From assembly GCA_023387735.1 (NCBI GenBank), contig JAEWHP010000035.1, positions 310,001 through 374,000 of the forward strand: a stretch of DNA of 64,000 nucleotides, given 5' to 3'. The DNA comes from Pseudomonadota bacterium (GTDB taxonomy: Bacteria; Pseudomonadota; Alphaproteobacteria; Rhizobiales; Xanthobacteraceae). The stretch's first letter is position 1. Each line of letters starts with the position of its first letter. The translations under genes and the position numbers were made by a program. Shown here one piece after another: positions 61,847 through 64,000 of the stretch. The notes beneath the pieces are model-generated. The model was not told where the DNA came from and did no database searches. It saw nothing but the letters and a program-made list of their open reading frames with translations.

Positions 61847-61867
61847 GCACGCGAGGAGATCGCGTGC
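61847..61867. promoter_or_regulatory. Inverted repeat just upstream of hpnC
   Basis: GCACGCGA-GGAGA-TCGCGTGC, two perfect 8-bp arms 16-36 bases before the hpnC start codon. It overlaps the expected transcription start. It could be an operator or a hairpin in the leader; on the hpnC strand the loop reads TCTCC, complementary to a ribosome binding site. Confidence 0.4.
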
Positions 61868-61870
61868 CCC

Positions 61871-61898
61871 ATATAGGGGAATACGCCGCCAAAACCAA
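61871..61898 (-). promoter_or_regulatory. Candidate promoter of the hpnC operon
   Basis: On the minus strand: TTGGTT, a 16-base spacer, then CTATAT, with transcription expected to start about 61864. The -10 region lies inside CCCC-ATATA-GGGG, itself nearly symmetric. Confidence 0.4.
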
Positions 61899-61985
61899 TG
61901 CTGTCCGGGGCTTGTCAGCCCGGCGTCGCTCCCGCCATGGAGCCGAGAATGGGCTTCCGTGGCGGATAGCAGGCGCGGATGCGGC

Positions 61986-62219
61986 CTATTGCCCGTTGTT
62001 CTTGAGAACCTGGTCGCAGGCGGGGCTGATCTTGGGGCGATTTTCCTTCAGGCACGCCAGGATGGTGAAATCACCCTGGTCGATCACCGGACGGCAGAAC
62101 TTTTGCACGTCGCGGGTGCAGGCCTTTTGCTCCTCCGCCGTTCCGCCGCGCGCCTGGGCAAAGGCATCCGATGAAAGCGGGATCGACAACAAGGTGAGAG
62201 CGAGGAGAAAATGACGCAT
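61986..62219 (-). CDS. Small secreted cysteine-rich repeat protein
   Basis: 77 residues with a signal peptide (MRHFLLALTLLSIPLSSDAFAQA, cleaved about residue 23). The mature part matches the cysteine-rich repeat pattern common in Bradyrhizobium relatives (C-TRDVQKF-C-RPVIDQGDFTILA-C-LKENRPKISPA-C), with four Cys, presumably two disulfides. A Cys_rich_FGFR-type family is likely. Periplasmic; function unknown. ATG 62219. Confidence 0.75.
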   Translation of the reverse strand: MRHFLLALTLLSIPLSSDAFAQARGGTAEEQKACTRDVQKFCRPVIDQGDFTILACLKENRPKISPACDQVLKNNGQ

Positions 62220-62625
62220 CGTATTCCTTCACTTCGGCAGCAAGAAATCCTGTTCCCGATCGGCGCTTCGGCATCGCCGGGACGGATTTTCCTGGATGGC
62301 AGGCGCCGCGTAATGCAGCAACGGACACAGGACAAGCACTGGCAAATGCGGCCAAATTTGCGACGAACTTGCGATCTAACGCAACTAACTGTGATTTCGA
62401 CAGTATTTTCGCGGTGCTTGTCTTCGCGATTGACTGTTGCAGATCAGCCTGCGCAAAGCTAGATCCTGCCGGACAGATCGTGCGAGTTGTCTTTGAAATT
62501 CCGACGGGCCACGTTCGATGCGCGGCATTTTGTCTTTTGAACCTAAGATACTGCCTGGACACTAAATCTTGGATGCGGCGCGACGTATCTTGTGAAAGAA
62601 CGTCAATTTGATGGGAAAACTCACG
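62220..62625. other. Intergenic region upstream of the secreted protein at 62626
   Basis: 406 bases between divergent genes, without a convincing gene, repeat or RNA. It is less GC-rich than its surroundings (for example 62340-62420) and should hold promoters for both sides. Confidence 0.45.
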
Positions 62626-63129
62626 ATGAAACTGTTTGGTTCCAGCTTGCTCGGTCAGGCACTCGCTGTTGCCGGCGTCGGCGCCGCGCTCATGTTGTCG
62701 GCCACCGCAAGCCACGCCCAGGCGGGAGGGCCGTTTGCCGGCTTTGACGGAAACTGGGCGGGCTCCGGCACCGTCGCACTCTCCAATGGCACCACCGAGA
62801 ACATCCGCTGCAAGGCCGACTACAAGGTCAACGCCAACGGCCTCGGCCTCAAGCAGAACCTGCACTGCGCCAGCGACAGCTACAAGTTCGACCTGTCGAG
62901 CGACGTCACCAGCCAGGGTGACCGCATCTCCGGCAACTGGAGCGAAAAGAGCCGCAACATCTTCGGCAATTTGCAGGGCACCGCCGGCGGCGGCCAGATC
63001 GAAGTGTTCGTCGAGGCCTCCGGATTCGCAGCCAACCTGAATCTGCGCACCAACGGCAACAAGCAGTCCGTGCAGATCGACTCCAAGGGCGAGATCCGCG
63101 GCGTCAAGATCACGATGACGAAGACCTGA
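62626..63129 (+). CDS. Secreted conserved protein, unrecognised
   Basis: 167 residues. ATG 62626 (MKLFGSSLLG) is preferred over two upstream in-frame starts (62608, 62611); GGGAAAA lies about nine bases before it. A signal peptide ends at ATASHAQA. The mature protein is a compact beta-rich domain of about 130 residues (PFAGFDGNWAGSGTVALSNG, then ENIRCKADYKVNANG with Cys and LHCASDSYKFDLSSDV, and SGNWSEKSRNIFGNLQGTAG). Two Cys could form a disulfide. It resembles small conserved periplasmic proteins of this group, with no known function. A strong terminator follows. Confidence 0.75.
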   Translation: MKLFGSSLLGQALAVAGVGAALMLSATASHAQAGGPFAGFDGNWAGSGTVALSNGTTENIRCKADYKVNANGLGLKQNLHCASDSYKFDLSSDVTSQGDRISGNWSEKSRNIFGNLQGTAGGGQIEVFVEASGFAANLNLRTNGNKQSVQIDSKGEIRGVKITMTKT

Positions 63130-63167
63130 TCATCAAGACCTGATTACCTGCCCGTTCAGGCAGCATG

Positions 63168-63197
63168 AATGGCAGCGTCCACGGCGCTGCCATTTTT
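63168..63197 (+). terminator. Rho-independent terminator
   Basis: AATGGCAGCG-tccacgg-CGCTGCCATT followed by TTT, a perfect 10-bp stem 38 bases after the stop codon of the gene ending at 63129. Confidence 0.88.
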
Positions 63198-63247
63198 CGT
63201 TTCAGGATCAGGCCGTGGCCAGCGTTGCGGTGTCCACTCCGAACAGC

Positions 63248-64000
63248 TTAGCTGAACTGCCAGTGCCAATGTGCATCGCCGCGGTCGCGGCGTTCCGTTA
63301 CTTCGACACGCATGAAACGATCGTGCGCCAGCGCCGCGCCGATCCATAATTCGTTCCAGGCGTCGAACACCGCCGGCGAGAGCGCCTCGCGTTCCGCCAT
63401 CAGTCGCCAGGAGGTCTGGCGCACGCTGGCTCGCGATCCTTCCAGTTGCAATTCCGCATCGTCGTCCTGGCCTTGTGCCAGCCGCGCGAACGCCCTGGCG
63501 AAACCGGCAGCGCCCGCTTCCACACCGCCGAGCAGCGCTGCGACCTCGTCGAAGGTGTGCATTCCAACCAGCCGGGCCGCAGCGCCTGCGAGATGGCCGC
63601 CCTCCTCCGGACCGAGCACCCTGATGGTCTCCGGTACGATCGAGGTGATGTACTCCATCGCGTAGTTGCGAAGAACCTTTTGCAGCCGTTCCTCCGGCCA
63701 CGTGTTGCCGGCGAGATGCGGCGCGAGATCGGCCTGGAACGGCGGGCAGCGTTCGCCAGGCGAGAACTGCAGGCGCTCCTCGGGCGCAAGATCGTGGTCC
63801 CACTCCTTGTAGTAGCCTTCGAGGCCCGGCTGTCCATCGACAGTCTGCCCGGTGCAGACGAAGCCGAGCCGCGGATTTCCGAGCACCACGCCGTTGTTGG
63901 CGTGCCATCCCCGCAGCATCGCGCGCGATACTTCCGATGGGATGCCGCAAATCGCGGTACCCGACCAGATCCAGCGCGGCGGCGGATAGCGCACCCAGGC
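63248..64000 (-). CDS. Unrecognised protein, 5' end beyond the window
   Basis: At least 248 residues; the frame stays open to the right edge, so the true start may lie outside (GTG 63994 is the first in-window candidate). The protein begins RYPPPRWIWSGTAICGIPSE and later has GFVCTGQTVDGQPGLEGYYK and FSPGERCPPFQADLAPHLAG, then a helical C-terminal half (FDEVAALLGGVEAGAAGFAR). No signal peptide or membrane segment is visible in this part. I recognise no family; Cys in TAICGIP, GFVCTGQ and GERCPPF are possible functional residues. Confidence 0.65.
   Translation of the reverse strand, partial: AWVRYPPPRWIWSGTAICGIPSEVSRAMLRGWHANNGVVLGNPRLGFVCTGQTVDGQPGLEGYYKEWDHDLAPEERLQFSPGERCPPFQADLAPHLAGNTWPEERLQKVLRNYAMEYITSIVPETIRVLGPEEGGHLAGAAARLVGMHTFDEVAALLGGVEAGAAGFARAFARLAQGQDDDAELQLEGSRASVRQTSWRLMAEREALSPAVFDAWNELWIGAALAHDRFMRVEVTERRDRGDAHWHWQFS

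Noticed and set aside
1..64000. CRISPR arrays, tRNA or rRNA genes, insertion sequences, prophage
   Set aside because: I looked for spaced direct repeats, tRNA-like folds with a CCA region, transposase motifs and phage genes and saw none; the repeats present are short palindromic elements.

Overview
The window looks like a chromosomal segment of a Bradyrhizobium-type alphaproteobacterium (Rhizobiales, Nitrobacteraceae). The grounds are high GC content, a hopanoid gene set (hpnC, hpnD, hpnE, shc, hpnG, hpnH, hpnN, hpnO), an imuA-imuB-dnaE2 mutasome with a GTTC-N7-GTTC LexA box, and many palindromic intergenic repeats of the kind common in this group. The species is not determined. I see no rRNA, tRNA, CRISPR array, insertion sequence or phage gene.

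Layout. 1-2.7 kb: end of a pyroglutamyl-peptidase gene and a TIGR03808/TIGR03809-type pair. 3.0-6.0 kb: an ECF sigma factor, its membrane anti-sigma factor and a secreted subtilisin-like peptidase, in one direction. 6.4-10.1 kb: a diguanylate cyclase, a DUF2336 protein and a second sigma factor with an NrsF-type membrane anti-sigma factor. 10.4-14.0 kb: a secreted or membrane protein, an enoyl-CoA hydratase and an acetyl-CoA hydrolase/transferase. 14.3-20.2 kb: a TolC-type outer-membrane protein facing a heavy-metal-type RND pump and its adaptor. 20.4-24.9 kb: an unusual CoA-transferase, an SDR, two orphan membrane proteins and a PilZ protein. 25.0-29.0 kb: MgtC and a DevC/DevA/DevB-like ABC exporter. 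29.0-37.7 kb: DNA damage tolerance, with imuA-imuB-dnaE2 on the minus strand and a radical SAM gene plus a UdgX fusion gene on the plus strand, separated by one LexA box. 38.2-43.4 kb: polyphosphate kinase 2, an M20 amidohydrolase, a GMC oxidoreductase and an alpha/beta hydrolase. 43.7-51.5 kb: GFA protein, hpnO, DUF2147, hpnN, ispH and hpnH. 51.6-55.7 kb: a TetR-controlled acyl-CoA dehydrogenase / class II aldolase / DUF2520 operon in which the aldolase is frameshifted. 56.0-61.8 kb: hpnC-hpnD-hpnE-shc-hpnG, with overlaps at every junction except hpnE-shc. 62-64 kb: small secreted proteins and a gene cut by the right edge.

How the genes work together. IspH supplies isoprenoid diphosphates. 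HpnC, HpnD and HpnE turn farnesyl diphosphate into squalene, SHC cyclises it to hopene, HpnH adds adenosine, HpnG removes adenine, HpnO makes the amino side chain and HpnN moves hopanoids to the outer membrane. Thus most of a hopanoid pathway lies within about 18 kb, interrupted by the TetR operon. The DNA damage block links an error-prone polymerase complex to a uracil-DNA-capturing protein and an uncharacterised radical SAM enzyme.

Most unusual observations: (1) the divergent SOS arrangement with the radical SAM/UdgX pair; (2) an anti-sigma factor whose periplasmic domain resembles the prodomain of the subtilase encoded next to it; (3) a palindromic repeat inserted in frame within dnaE2, adding about 40 residues; (4) a repeat element that supplies the stop codons of neighbouring genes; (5) a one-base frameshift in the aldolase gene. 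All functional calls come from reading motifs, without database searches.
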